64,000 nt of DNA from Chloropicon primus. Taxonomy: Eukaryota; Chlorophyta; Chloropicophyceae; Chloropicales; Chloropicaceae. A program made the translations under genes and the position numbers. Every line of letters starts with the position of its first letter. Position 1 is the stretch's first letter. This document shows positions 50,791 to 60,523 of this stretch, in pieces. The stretch is taken from the NCBI GenBank assembly GCA_023205875.1, contig CP060771.1:62001-126000 (forward strand), given 5' to 3'. The notes below the pieces were generated by a model that worked only from the letters and a program-made list of their open reading frames with translations, did no database searches and was not told where the DNA came from.

Positions 50791-52245
50791 TCAGGAGGAG
50801 AAGACTCTCGCCGTGCCATCGTCGCTGCCCGCGATGGCGCTCACGCCGTTGGGCGAGACATCCATGTCCAGCACGGACTTGACGAATCCTTGGAACTCCT
50901 TGTCGCAGTTTCCGGACCTCGCGTCCCACAACCTCACCCTGCCATCCAAGCCGCACGTGTAAATGGACAAGTCGTGGACCGCGGATCCTGGAGGATGACT
51001 CGATCCCGCGGCCAGAGCCCACTGCACCCTGATGACGCCCCTCGGGTGCCTGCAAACGATCCTCGGAGAAGACGTGTTTGCGTCCCAGATGATCAGAAGG
51101 CCGTCGAGGGATCCCGTCGCAACCAGGGGCTGGCCGGCTGGATGGAACGCCACCGTCTCCACGCTGTCTTCGTGCCCGCTTGGCAACTGCTGGCCCGCCG
51201 AGTGCGCCATGCTGTCCGCAGCGTTGCCGCTGCCCCCGAGCTTCCACAGAACCCGGTTCGTGTTCACGTTCACCAGGTGGGCTGCGCCGTCGATGCAACC
51301 GCAGAGCACCATGGAGCTGTCCGGGGAGAAGTCCAGGCACGTGATCCCCCTCTGCTCATCCTCCCCCATGGACGAGTCGTCGTGGGCGCTGGCTTGGTTC
51401 TGGAACGAGAAGGTGTGCTGGCACTCCCCCGTCCTCGGGTTCCAAACCCTCACCGTGTCGTCGAGGGATGCGCTGACGATCAGCTTGCCGTTTGGAGTGA
51501 AGCCCCCACAGGTGACGCTCGAGTTGTGGCCGGTGAAGACCTGCATACACTGGCCTTCGCACTTGAGGTTATCGTGCTGCTGCTGGTCGTCCTCCCCGGA
51601 CACCACGACGTTCCACATCCAGAGGGTCATGTCCTCGCTTCCAGCTAGCAGGACGCGGCCCATCGGATGCCATTTGACGAACTCCACGGCCTCGCCGGGA
51701 CCCTCCAGGGAGCATAGGAGCTTGCCGGTGATCGCGCTCCAGACGCAAACCTTGCCGTCCATCCCCCCGCTCGCGAGCAGCCTCCCGCTCGAGTCGAAAT
51801 CCAAAGCCACGACGCTGTCGCTGTGAGCACTCAGCGTGATGCTGTTCGGCCCCCCGGCGTGGAAGGGCTTCCACAGCCTCACCCTGTCGTCCTCGCCGCC
51901 ACAGGCCGCGATGCTGGGGTCCGTCTTGTTCCACTTGACGGCGTACACCGGCTTGGCGGAGGCGGTCTCGTTGGCCGCCCCCGATCCCGACGCCTCCCCT
52001 GATCCGGAATCCGCGACCAAGCAAGCACAAGCGTCATCGCGCTCCACCTCGAACACCTCGTCCGGCACCTGGTCCTCCTCGAGCATCATGGCTTCCATGT
52101 CCTCGTCCTCCTCGTCGCTCTCGCTCGCTTGTCCTTCCAAGTCCGCAACGACTTCCGCGTCCTCGGGCATGAACACCTCCTCCTCCTGGCCCTCCTCACC
52201 CTGGCCCTCCCCTTCCCCATTCCTCTCCTCCTCTCCGTCTGCCAT
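50791..52245 (-). CDS. AAMP: WD40 protein AAMP/SQT1 family (uL16 assembly chaperone)
   Basis: This gene codes for 484 residues without introns. A very acidic N-terminus (EEEVFMPEDAEVVADLEG and following) precedes eight WD40 blades. The blades include IAACGGEDDRVRLWKPF, SVVALDFDSSGRLLASGGMD, WHPMGRVLLAGSEDMTLWMW, TCGGFTPNGKLIVSASLDDT, LDFSPDSSMVLCGCIDGAAH and ATGSLDGLLIIWDANT. Near the end come YTCGLDGRVRLWDARSG and SAIAGSDDGTARVF. The pattern WxxWHPxxxVLLAGxxDxxxWMW and the final SLDGxVRLWDARxG match human AAMP and yeast Sqt1, the dedicated chaperone for ribosomal protein uL16 (Rpl10). The acidic N-terminus is also typical. It is therefore likely cytosolic and tied to large-subunit maturation. 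Confidence 0.88.
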   Translation of the reverse strand: MADGEEERNGEGEGQGEEGQEEEVFMPEDAEVVADLEGQASESDEEDEDMEAMMLEEDQVPDEVFEVERDDACACLVADSGSGEASGSGAANETASAKPVYAVKWNKTDPSIAACGGEDDRVRLWKPFHAGGPNSITLSAHSDSVVALDFDSSGRLLASGGMDGKVCVWSAITGKLLCSLEGPGEAVEFVKWHPMGRVLLAGSEDMTLWMWNVVVSGEDDQQQHDNLKCEGQCMQVFTGHNSSVTCGGFTPNGKLIVSASLDDTVRVWNPRTGECQHTFSFQNQASAHDDSSMGEDEQRGITCLDFSPDSSMVLCGCIDGAAHLVNVNTNRVLWKLGGSGNAADSMAHSAGQQLPSGHEDSVETVAFHPAGQPLVATGSLDGLLIIWDANTSSPRIVCRHPRGVIRVQWALAAGSSHPPGSAVHDLSIYTCGLDGRVRLWDARSGNCDKEFQGFVKSVLDMDVSPNGVSAIAGSDDGTARVFSS

Positions 52246-53019
52246 ACTCCTCTCCGATCCTCTCGCCAGCCGCCTCCCTCAATCCCTCTATCACTCAAAC
52301 CGTTCCCCACCTTGCCCGACGCCAAATGCGTCAACCAATATATCAATCGAAAGATCACGACAAGACGCTTCCCTTTGTCCGGCCCTCCAGCCCTCCCTTC
52401 CTCGTCCTCGCCGACCCTTCCCTCGCGAACCAAGCGCACTCCCTTCCCTCGCTCCCCCGCTCCTTTGCGCGCCGGCCAAGGGGAAATGTCACGAGGGGAG
52501 GAGACAACTTTTCACAAGTCAAGTTTTTTTGAGCTGAGGGAAGGCGGGAAGGCGCCAAGGGAGATGGTGCACTAGGTCGCCTTGATTGGTTCAGACGGGC
52601 CAAGGGCGAGGGACAGAGGGCACAGAGGGGAAGAACAAAGCGGGTACTTTTCAAAGATCAAACCTTTGTCCGTCTATTTCACGAGGGTTGGCCTTGGAGA
52701 AACGTGTCTTTGGGTTTTTGGGGGGGTTGAGTTGGTGGGCTCACTTGACTTGGTGCCTTGACAAGAGGACAGGGAGAGGGACGGAGAGCGATAGGGGGGA
52801 AGAACCGGGGCTGGTGCCTTTCAAAGGCCAGAGCTTTGTCCGCAATTTGGACGAGTTTGGCTTGGTTTCGACTTGGGTCTCGTGTCGTTCAAACTTTGGT
52901 GTCTAACTCGACTTGAGCAGCCCCTTGGTCGCACGCGAGTTTACAGGAGGCAGAGAGACAGACAGAGATTGTCTGCGTGGACTGTGGAAGGGGGTGAGCG
53001 CGAGGAATAGTCGTTACCA
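52246..53019. repeat. Divergent upstream region with a tandem duplication
   Basis: No gene is supported. A segment near 52605-52715 recurs at about 52773-52883 with 168-base spacing. Shared blocks are GAGGGAC(A/G)GAG, GGGGAAGAAC, TTTCAAAG and CTTTGTCCG followed by ACGAG and TTGGCTTGG-like words. The left end at 52316-52362 holds the minus-strand copy of the module also found before the HECT gene. The right end leads to the coiled-coil gene. Confidence 0.65.
52316..52362 (-). promoter_or_regulatory. Second shared upstream module before AAMP
   Basis: On the minus strand this reads GATCTTTCGATTGATAT, TTGGTTGACGCATTTGGC and GTCGG, in the sense of the AAMP gene and 71-117 bases upstream of its ATG. 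It matches 40246-40291 before the HECT gene over most of about 45 bases. Confidence 0.55.
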
Positions 53020-56000
53020 ATGTCTGTGAGCTCAGAGCAGGTCATGGACCAGCTCCAGAGTCTGGAGTCCCAGTGGCTCGACTTTCAGAAGCAAGAGGCT
53101 TCGTACTCGGTCAAAACGAACACGCCACTCTCTGCTCGCGTCACGCAAGAAGCCAAGGAGGAGCTCATGAGAGAGAGAAGGTCGGAGACGACTGCGCCTC
53201 GAACTGCCCTCCAAGCCACGACGAACTTGCCTCCAAGTGCCCCGAGGTCCGAAGCCGGTGGCGCGGAGCAGAGAAGCCAAGAGGGCACAGGCTTCAAGGT
53301 TGTGCCTGGGCAAGTCCTGAAGAACTTCTCGCAGCGGTTGCTCAACGACGTGGAGCACGCGAGGAGAACGTTCCTGGAGGAGAACCAGCAGCTGCAGCTC
53401 GAGAGCGAGCAGCTGCGCAACGAGTCGAGCCAAGCGTTGAGAGACAAGTCGGTCACCTTCAAGCAGATCAGCGAGTCGAGGAGAGAGCTGCAAGACTTGA
53501 GGGCGGTGATCGATACCCTGAAAACGGACGTTCAGCGAACGGAGAGGAGGAAGGACGTCCTCGATTCGGAGGTGAGGAGGAGCGAGGATCACTTGGAGGA
53601 CACCAAGTCGAAAGCTGAGGAAGCCAGCAGCAAGCTGGCCCGAGCGAGGGAGGCCATGTCGACGGAGCTGGCCCAGCACAAGCAAGGCATGGAGTCCCGA
53701 GAGCGTCAGCTGCAGGAGTGGGAGCTGAGCCTGGCGAAGCGGGAGGAGAGGAGCAAGTTTTGGGAAGAGAAGCTTGCCCACGCCGAGCAGCTGAACACCA
53801 AGTGCAAGGAGAGATCCACCGAGTTGGACAGGAGAGAGAGAGACCTCGATTCGAAGACGTTCGAGTCGGAGAGGAACATTCAGGAGCAGCTTCGCAGGAG
53901 GGAGGACCTCATAAGGGAGTGCGAGTTGTACGAAAAGCACGCCATGGAGCTGAGGAGCAACGTGGAGTCCCTGGAGCACAAGAAGCAAGAGTGCGAGGAG
54001 AAGGTGACCAAGTGCGAAGCCAGCATCCTCGAAGCCACCCGAGCGTGCAAGAGGAAGATGGATGAAGCGGCCAATGCCCATTCGGAGAGCGACCACCAGC
54101 TCGTGAGGAAGAAGCAGTCCCTCGCCCTTTTGGACGATGAGATTCAAGTGAGGGATGCCAAGCTCGAGGCGCTGGACCACGAGGTGTCGGAGAAGAAGGC
54201 TCACGTGGAGAACATCAACGCAGAGATAGCGGAGCGCGCAGATCAGGTGGCCCAGTTGAAGAGAGACGAAGAGAAGGCTGAAAGGCGCCTCGAGAAGACT
54301 CAGGAGGCGAACGTGAAAGCGCAGGAGGACCTCGTCAAGTGCAAGGAGGACGCCGACAAGCTGGTCGAGAAGAGAAAGCAGCTTGAGGATTCCTTCGAAG
54401 GGCAGAAGAAGAAGGACGCCGTTGAGCTGGAAGCGATCAGGAAAAAGACGGTGTCCGAGATAGAGGCGGAAGGGGACGAGCAGAGGAGGAGGCTAGCCTT
54501 AGAGGTCGAGCAAGCCGGCATCGTGCTCCACGAGAAGGAGAAGGACTTCAACAACCGGTGCGACGATTGGGACAAGGAAGTGAAGAAGAGGGAGAGAGCT
54601 CTGGATGACAGGGCCGAATCCCTTTCCAAGCAAGAGAAGGACATTAAGGACAGGGTCGAGAAGGTCGAGAGGTACGAAGCTGAGTATGACAGGGCTTACG
54701 GCGAGCTCGATGAGAGGCTCTCGAGGCTCGAGGAGATGGAGGATAACAACAACAGGGAGACAAAGGAGTTGCAGAAGAAGGCCCAGGAGCTGATGGTCCA
54801 CGAGCAGCAGCTTCATGCATGGAAGCAGAAGTTGGAGACCGAGACCGTTGCTGATTTGAAGAAGAAGTCCAAAAAGTTGTCCGAGTGGGAAGGCAAGTTG
54901 TCAAAGAAAGAGGAGCTGATGAAAGTGTCTGTGATGGAGTTTGACCGCAAGCAGCACGAGATGCAGAAGAGGATGGAGGAGTACAACATCAAGGCGGAAA
55001 AGTTTGAGAAGGCCTCGGTCATTCTGCAAGACAAGAGGGCCGACATCGAGCAGAAGTGGAATGCCGTGAGCAGGAAGGAGATCGAATTGGAGTCCCAGAC
55101 GCAAAGGCTTTCTAACTTCTCCAAGGAGCTTGACAAGAAGAGCACCATCCTTGAGAAGTACCAAGAGGAGATCTCCGACAAGCAGAAGGATATCACGACA
55201 AACATGGAGGAGATCGCCCAGAGCAGAATCAAATTCCAAAAGGAGTCTCTCGAGGTGGCCAACCTCAAGGAAAAGCTTGAGCAGAGGAGCGAAGAGGTCG
55301 AGGCCGAGATGCAGAAGGCTCTTCAAATCCAGGGGGAGTGCGAGGAGAAGTCAAAGACCGCAGAGAGCCAGCTGGCGAAGGCGGAGGCGACTTTGGAGGC
55401 AGCCGCGGCGTGGGAGGAGCACAAGAAGCAGGTCGAGGAGAACTGGAAGACTGCAGCAGAGCAAATCGAGGCGGACAGGAGAAGCGCCGACAAGATTGTA
55501 CTGCAAGCGTCCCAGCAGAGGAATGCCCTGGTCGCTTCCAGGGAATCCCTTAAGGCAATCGAGCAGGCTCTCCAACAGAGGGAGCTCCAGCTCCAATCCA
55601 CGTGGAGGCAGATGAAGGCGCAAACAGTGGACACCTTTGAGGCGACTAGCGAGCCTTTGATGATCGAGGACTCTGTGGTTTCAGAGATCATGAACATGTC
55701 TCTGCCCTTGAACAACCTGCACAACCCACCAGACCTTCAGAGCTTGGAGGTGATAGACACGGGTCTGTACGACTTTGCGATGAATGTGTACCACCAGTGG
55801 TCTCAGCTCATCACGCAAGAGACGAAGCTCCAAAAGTGGTCACATGCCCTTCAGATCGAAGCTGCAAAGGTAGAAAAGAAGCAGAAGCAGACAAGGATCG
55901 AGGAGAAGGACATGTCCGAGCAGGTCATGCAGGCCGCGGAGAAGATGGCGGACGCAGACAAGTTTGAGGCCGAGCTCAAGTCGAGAGAGGAGCAAGTCCG

Positions 56001-59000
56001 GAGGGCAGACATGTCTCTCAAGAGGAGGGAAAAGAAGCTCGAAGAGAGGCAAAGGATCCAGAATGATAGGGAGGAATACTTCGAGCAAGTGGAGGTTGAT
56101 ACGGACAAGAAATGGAAGGAATTGGAAAAGGCTAGGTACGAGCACGAGCAGGAGAAGGGAAAGCACGAAAGGGAGTGGTCTGATGTGAAGCACATGATGG
56201 AGAAGGTGAAGAATTGGGAGCACGAGGTCAGGAGAAATAAGGAGGAAGCGGAGAGGGAACAGGCTAGATTGAGGGAGATGAGGAGCGTCTTGGAGAAGGA
56301 GAAGACCCAGGTCGCGGAGCAGACCGTGAAATTGAGCAGGAGAATGGAGAAGCTCGAGGGCAAGGAGGAGACAATGTCAGCCATCGAAAGGGATTATCAG
56401 CAGGAGAAGCAAAAGAAATTGGAGAGCCTGAACACGAAGGAGGTACAAGTGTCTCGATTGAAGCAAGAGCTCGAGAAGGAGAAGTATGAGCTCGACGACC
56501 AGCTCTCGTCTCTCAAGAAGCGTGAGATTGCACTCAAGTCCGGAGAGGAGACCCTGGATTTCGAGAAGGAGAAGCTGGCAGAGTCCAAATCCGACTTCAA
56601 AAGGTTCATGAGCGAGGTTGCTCACATCAAGAGACAAGAGAAGCATCTGATTACGAGAGAAGAGAACGTGAGGGAGGCGGCTGAGAGGGCCGAGGAGCTC
56701 CTGGTGAAGGCCGAGATTGAGCGCCAGGAGGTCGAGAAGCACAAGCAGGCCCACGCTGAGACCGTTATGGGTTTGGAGAAGCACTTCAAAGAAGAGAAGG
56801 AGCGGTTGGACCAGCAAGAAGCCCAGATCCTCCAGATGGCCAAACAGGTGTCTCAGGCAAAGTCCAACGCAGACAACGCCATTCAAAAGGAAAGAGGGGA
56901 CTTGGAGAAATCCATGAGCCACTTGAAGTCTGAGCACCACACCATTGTCGAAGAAATCGCGACAAGGGAAGCGCTCCTGAAGGAAAGAGAGGACAGGCTT
57001 GAGAAGCATTCTGAGAAGCTGGAGGAGCAGGAAGAGCTGCTTAAGAAGCAGGTGAACGTCTTGTCGACGAGGGAGAATGAGCTCGGACTGCTGGAGCAGC
57101 TGATCAAGGAAACAGAGCAAAAGAGCAGATCGGAGATCAATGAGATCAAGGGGGAGCTCGCTTTGGCTAAGAAGAGTCTCGAGGAAGAGATCAAGATGTT
57201 CGAAGCAGAGCAGATGGATTTGAAGAAAAGACAGGACACGGTTGGTAAGATCGAGGCCGGATTGAAGCAGGAACTCCAAGTGGCCCAGGAGCACCACTCC
57301 CAGAAGCAAGCAGAGTACGAGAGGTATGTCGAGACTCTGAAGAACCAAGAGATGGCTTTGGTGAGCAAGGCAGAGAAGCTCCAGGAGGAGAGGAACAAGT
57401 ACGACGCTCAGAAGGACGAAATGGACGCCAAGGTCCGCGCCATAAACGAGAAGCTCAAGAGCCTCAAGGCGCAGGAAGAATCGCTGGCGCGGGACAGGAA
57501 GGAAGTCGACCGGGTCAGCTCATCCATGGCAAAGCAGCTGGAGGCACTCAACAAAGAATTCGAGGAGAAGCAAGAGAGTCTTGCCGCGAGGGAGGCGCAC
57601 ATCGCGTCCATCGAGAAGAAGGCCCGCAAGAGCTACGATGAGATGCTTGCCGTCGTTGCAGAGAAGAACGAGATGGTCCTCAAGAAGGAGAAGGCCTACG
57701 AGGAGAGGAAGGTGATGACCGAGCAAGCCCTCGCGAAGCACAAGTCAGACGTGGAGATATTCGCAAAGGCCCAAGAGGAGTTCAACTCTTACACCCAGGA
57801 GGCCATGAAGCAGTTCGAAGAGGAGAGAAGGATCACTACTCAGCTCAAAGAAAGCTTGTCCCAGGGCATCAAGGAGCAAGAGAAGCTGTACGCGGATCTC
57901 AAGGCAAAGAATGACGGCCTCAAGAAGGTCAGGTCGGACAGGGAGGCCAAGGTGCAGAAGCTGGATGACCAGATCAGCTCCTTGAGCGAGGTCATCGCCC
58001 AGCTCAAGAAGAACGAGTCGAAGCACGCGAGGGCGCAAGAAAGGTACGAGGAGGTACTTTCCATGCGGAAGGCCATCCAGAAGGACAAGGAGCAGATCTC
58101 CGAGAAGCTCCTGGAGTTGGACAGGAAGAAAGTTCTGATCAGCGACATTCAGCACAAGGTGGAGCAGAAAGAATCAAAGGCAAAGGCGGACAAGGTGAAG
58201 ATCGAGGACACACTGAATGAGATCAGTGACAAGGAGAGATCCATCCGCCAGCTGCACAGGCGGCTCCGGCAGTTCGAGGACGACCTCAAGGGCAAAGAAG
58301 CCGCCTTGGTCAAGAAAGCGACTGAGTTCAAGCAGAAGGAAGAGGTTTTCAAGAAGGACAGGCAGATCTACGGCGTGAACCTGCAGAGCCAAGAGAAGAA
58401 ACTGAATGACTTGGTGGCCCGGTCGGAAAGCATGCAGGCCGAGCTGTACAAGAGCAGGGAGACGATGAAGAAGATGGAGATCGAGATCGCCCAGATGACC
58501 TTCAGCAGGGATGAAGCAAAGGAGGCCTTGAAGGAAAGTCAGAGCGAGAAGAGGCAGCTCCTGAGCAAGCTAGAGAAGGAGTCCATCGCGCTCTTCAAAT
58601 CGAACACCCGGATCAAGGAGCTGGAGAAGACTGTTGGAGTGTGGACGGCCTCGTCTGACGTGCCGGTGCACGAGAAGTTTGCCCAGGAAGCGAAGAAGTT
58701 CGAGCAGAAGACCGAGGTCGTGATGAAGCAGGCCCTCCAATCCCTGCTGGAGCAGGAGAACAAGCTGAGCAAGACGAACAGCCACCTCTTCATTCTGAGG
58801 AACATGGTTCGCTTCAACAACGAGAAGCTGACCAAGAAGGAGGGCGAGATCAGGGAGGACAAGACGAGGTACAACACCATCAAGGACGAGTACACAAAGA
58901 TGCTGAAGGAGAAGGAGGACGCCGAGACCGGACTTTCCGAGGCGAAGGAGAGGCTGTCGATGCAAACGAGCAAGATCGGAGTCCTCGAGGAGGCCATGGC

Positions 59001-59775
59001 GACCGAGAAGCTTGAGCACCAGAAGGCCGTGGAGAAGGTCAAGTACTTGGAACTTGAGTCGGACAAGATGAGGACCGACCTGTCTGAAATCAAATCGAGC
59101 CACAAGGATGCCCTGAAAAAGTTGGAGGACCAGCAGAAGAATGCGCTCAAGACGCACTACGAGCTGCAAGCGGCCCAGAAGGCGGAGTCGAGACTGAGCG
59201 ATGACAACAAGGAGCTTCGGTCGAGAAGAAAGGTCCTGGAGGATCAGCTCGGCTCCCTCCAGAAGGCGTTCAACGATGTCACGGAGAGCGCCGCCCAGGC
59301 CGGCAGCAGCCTGGCCCAGACGACGACGCCTCTGAGGCCCATCGGGATGCGCCTGAGCAACCTGACGGCGTCCACCCCAGGGACGAAGCTCTTGGGGACG
59401 ATCGACAACTTGTTCGGGGGGCAGACCCCGGGAACCCCGGCCCTGGAGACGGGAAACAGGCTGAGGCTCCTCTCCCAGGTGCTGCAGAAGGGCAACAGGC
59501 AGCTGAAGAGGCTCAAGCTCTTGGTGTCGTCGGACGACCTGAGCAGAAGCCAGTCGGACAAGCTCAACTCCTCCATCGCCAACCTCGAGGACGAGCTCCC
59601 AGACCTCGTGAACGCGGTGAGGACCCTCGCCATGGACGTGTCCTCCCTCGGCAGGTTCGACACGGTCGGGCCAGAGTTCCAGCAGAGGGTGGAGGAGCAG
59701 GAGGCCGCGGCGGCAAAGTGGGAGCTCGAAGTCCACCAAGTCATCGAGGCCCTCCGCAGCCAGCCAACCTTTTAG
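53020..59775 (+). CDS. Giant coiled-coil protein, 2251 residues, no recognised family
   Basis: This is one uninterrupted frame of 6.8 kb. After a short disordered N-terminus (about 1-90, with PLSARVTQEAKEEL), almost the whole protein is Glu/Lys/Gln-rich heptad-repeat helix to about residue 2090. Two breaks are visible. One is a less coiled block at about 890-945 (SLPLNNLHNPPDLQSLEVID then LYDFAMNVYHQWSQLI); the other is around 1880 (VGVWTASSDVPVHEKFA). The C-terminal 160 residues are different: a Thr/Pro stretch with TTTPLRPIGMRLSNLTASTP, then a helical domain ending EVHQVIEALRSQPTF. Coiled coils of this size are typical of basal-body, centrosomal, Golgi or nuclear-lamina-like scaffolds. I cannot assign one. 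Myosin, kinesin and SMC heads are absent. Confidence 0.88.
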   Translation: MSVSSEQVMDQLQSLESQWLDFQKQEASYSVKTNTPLSARVTQEAKEELMRERRSETTAPRTALQATTNLPPSAPRSEAGGAEQRSQEGTGFKVVPGQVLKNFSQRLLNDVEHARRTFLEENQQLQLESEQLRNESSQALRDKSVTFKQISESRRELQDLRAVIDTLKTDVQRTERRKDVLDSEVRRSEDHLEDTKSKAEEASSKLARAREAMSTELAQHKQGMESRERQLQEWELSLAKREERSKFWEEKLAHAEQLNTKCKERSTELDRRERDLDSKTFESERNIQEQLRRREDLIRECELYEKHAMELRSNVESLEHKKQECEEKVTKCEASILEATRACKRKMDEAANAHSESDHQLVRKKQSLALLDDEIQVRDAKLEALDHEVSEKKAHVENINAEIAERADQVAQLKRDEEKAERRLEKTQEANVKAQEDLVKCKEDADKLVEKRKQLEDSFEGQKKKDAVELEAIRKKTVSEIEAEGDEQRRRLALEVEQAGIVLHEKEKDFNNRCDDWDKEVKKRERALDDRAESLSKQEKDIKDRVEKVERYEAEYDRAYGELDERLSRLEEMEDNNNRETKELQKKAQELMVHEQQLHAWKQKLETETVADLKKKSKKLSEWEGKLSKKEELMKVSVMEFDRKQHEMQKRMEEYNIKAEKFEKASVILQDKRADIEQKWNAVSRKEIELESQTQRLSNFSKELDKKSTILEKYQEEISDKQKDITTNMEEIAQSRIKFQKESLEVANLKEKLEQRSEEVEAEMQKALQIQGECEEKSKTAESQLAKAEATLEAAAAWEEHKKQVEENWKTAAEQIEADRRSADKIVLQASQQRNALVASRESLKAIEQALQQRELQLQSTWRQMKAQTVDTFEATSEPLMIEDSVVSEIMNMSLPLNNLHNPPDLQSLEVIDTGLYDFAMNVYHQWSQLITQETKLQKWSHALQIEAAKVEKKQKQTRIEEKDMSEQVMQAAEKMADADKFEAELKSREEQVRRADMSLKRREKKLEERQRIQNDREEYFEQVEVDTDKKWKELEKARYEHEQEKGKHEREWSDVKHMMEKVKNWEHEVRRNKEEAEREQARLREMRSVLEKEKTQVAEQTVKLSRRMEKLEGKEETMSAIERDYQQEKQKKLESLNTKEVQVSRLKQELEKEKYELDDQLSSLKKREIALKSGEETLDFEKEKLAESKSDFKRFMSEVAHIKRQEKHLITREENVREAAERAEELLVKAEIERQEVEKHKQAHAETVMGLEKHFKEEKERLDQQEAQILQMAKQVSQAKSNADNAIQKERGDLEKSMSHLKSEHHTIVEEIATREALLKEREDRLEKHSEKLEEQEELLKKQVNVLSTRENELGLLEQLIKETEQKSRSEINEIKGELALAKKSLEEEIKMFEAEQMDLKKRQDTVGKIEAGLKQELQVAQEHHSQKQAEYERYVETLKNQEMALVSKAEKLQEERNKYDAQKDEMDAKVRAINEKLKSLKAQEESLARDRKEVDRVSSSMAKQLEALNKEFEEKQESLAAREAHIASIEKKARKSYDEMLAVVAEKNEMVLKKEKAYEERKVMTEQALAKHKSDVEIFAKAQEEFNSYTQEAMKQFEEERRITTQLKESLSQGIKEQEKLYADLKAKNDGLKKVRSDREAKVQKLDDQISSLSEVIAQLKKNESKHARAQERYEEVLSMRKAIQKDKEQISEKLLELDRKKVLISDIQHKVEQKESKAKADKVKIEDTLNEISDKERSIRQLHRRLRQFEDDLKGKEAALVKKATEFKQKEEVFKKDRQIYGVNLQSQEKKLNDLVARSESMQAELYKSRETMKKMEIEIAQMTFSRDEAKEALKESQSEKRQLLSKLEKESIALFKSNTRIKELEKTVGVWTASSDVPVHEKFAQEAKKFEQKTEVVMKQALQSLLEQENKLSKTNSHLFILRNMVRFNNEKLTKKEGEIREDKTRYNTIKDEYTKMLKEKEDAETGLSEAKERLSMQTSKIGVLEEAMATEKLEHQKAVEKVKYLELESDKMRTDLSEIKSSHKDALKKLEDQQKNALKTHYELQAAQKAESRLSDDNKELRSRRKVLEDQLGSLQKAFNDVTESAAQAGSSLAQTTTPLRPIGMRLSNLTASTPGTKLLGTIDNLFGGQTPGTPALETGNRLRLLSQVLQKGNRQLKRLKLLVSSDDLSRSQSDKLNSSIANLEDELPDLVNAVRTLAMDVSSLGRFDTVGPEFQQRVEEQEAAAAKWELEVHQVIEALRSQPTF

Positions 59776-59829
59776 GTCGAACCGCTTTCGATCGATCGAT
59801 TGGCACGCATATTGGTGTGTCGATTCCCG

Positions 59830-59860
<31 letters not shown>

Positions 59861-60523
59861 TTGGCGAGCTTTTCATGTAGTAAAAGAGGAATGTTATTGT
59901 TGTTTACATCATCACCCTCCTCATCGGTCGTGTATTCCTCAATCTTTTCAAGTGAGGAATATATCTTTGAAAAGAGCAAGAGACAACGGTTGTTTCCTTC
60001 CATCCATCACTCCTCACCACCACCATCACCTCCTTCCTCTCCCCTTGGCCTCCTTTCCCTTTGCCCTGATCAGTGATGATCCATGACCTTCTTTCCCGGT
60101 TACCCCATCAAGCGAGGGTTCTTTGGAAAGAGGGAGAGGAGCGTGAATTCACTGTCCTTCGACCTCCCACCGTCCCCCTCCTTCCCCGCCATCACCATCA
60201 CCATCACCATCACCACCACCACCACCACCACCTCCCCCGAGGTCATCACCTCACTGGGGAGATTCGGATCAGATCCTCCTCCCCCGAGGAGATCCGGGGG
60301 TGCTCAGCCATTCATTGGTCGGGAAGACCGAGAGGTACAAGGGAAGGGACGAGGGAAGGGAAGGGGGCGCAAGGACGAGGACGAGGGAAGGTTACGACGT
60401 GACGACCAAAAAGGAAACCTCACGAGCTTTCCGTACATCCCTCTCTCGAAGGATTTGGCCCACGGAGGACGACAGGAGAGTGAGTGGAGTGAGTGGAGTG
60501 GTGGAAGCCATAGCCATATAGCC
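59776..60523. other. Intergenic region upstream of the DUF3110 gene
   Basis: No gene is supported. It contains a GA repeat (59829-59858), CCATCA and CCA repeats (about 60188-60232) and a copy of the recurrent upstream element at 60109-60140 (AAGCGAGGGTTCTTTGGAAA then GAGGGAGAGG), oriented with the gene and about 390 bases before its ATG. Confidence 0.6.
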
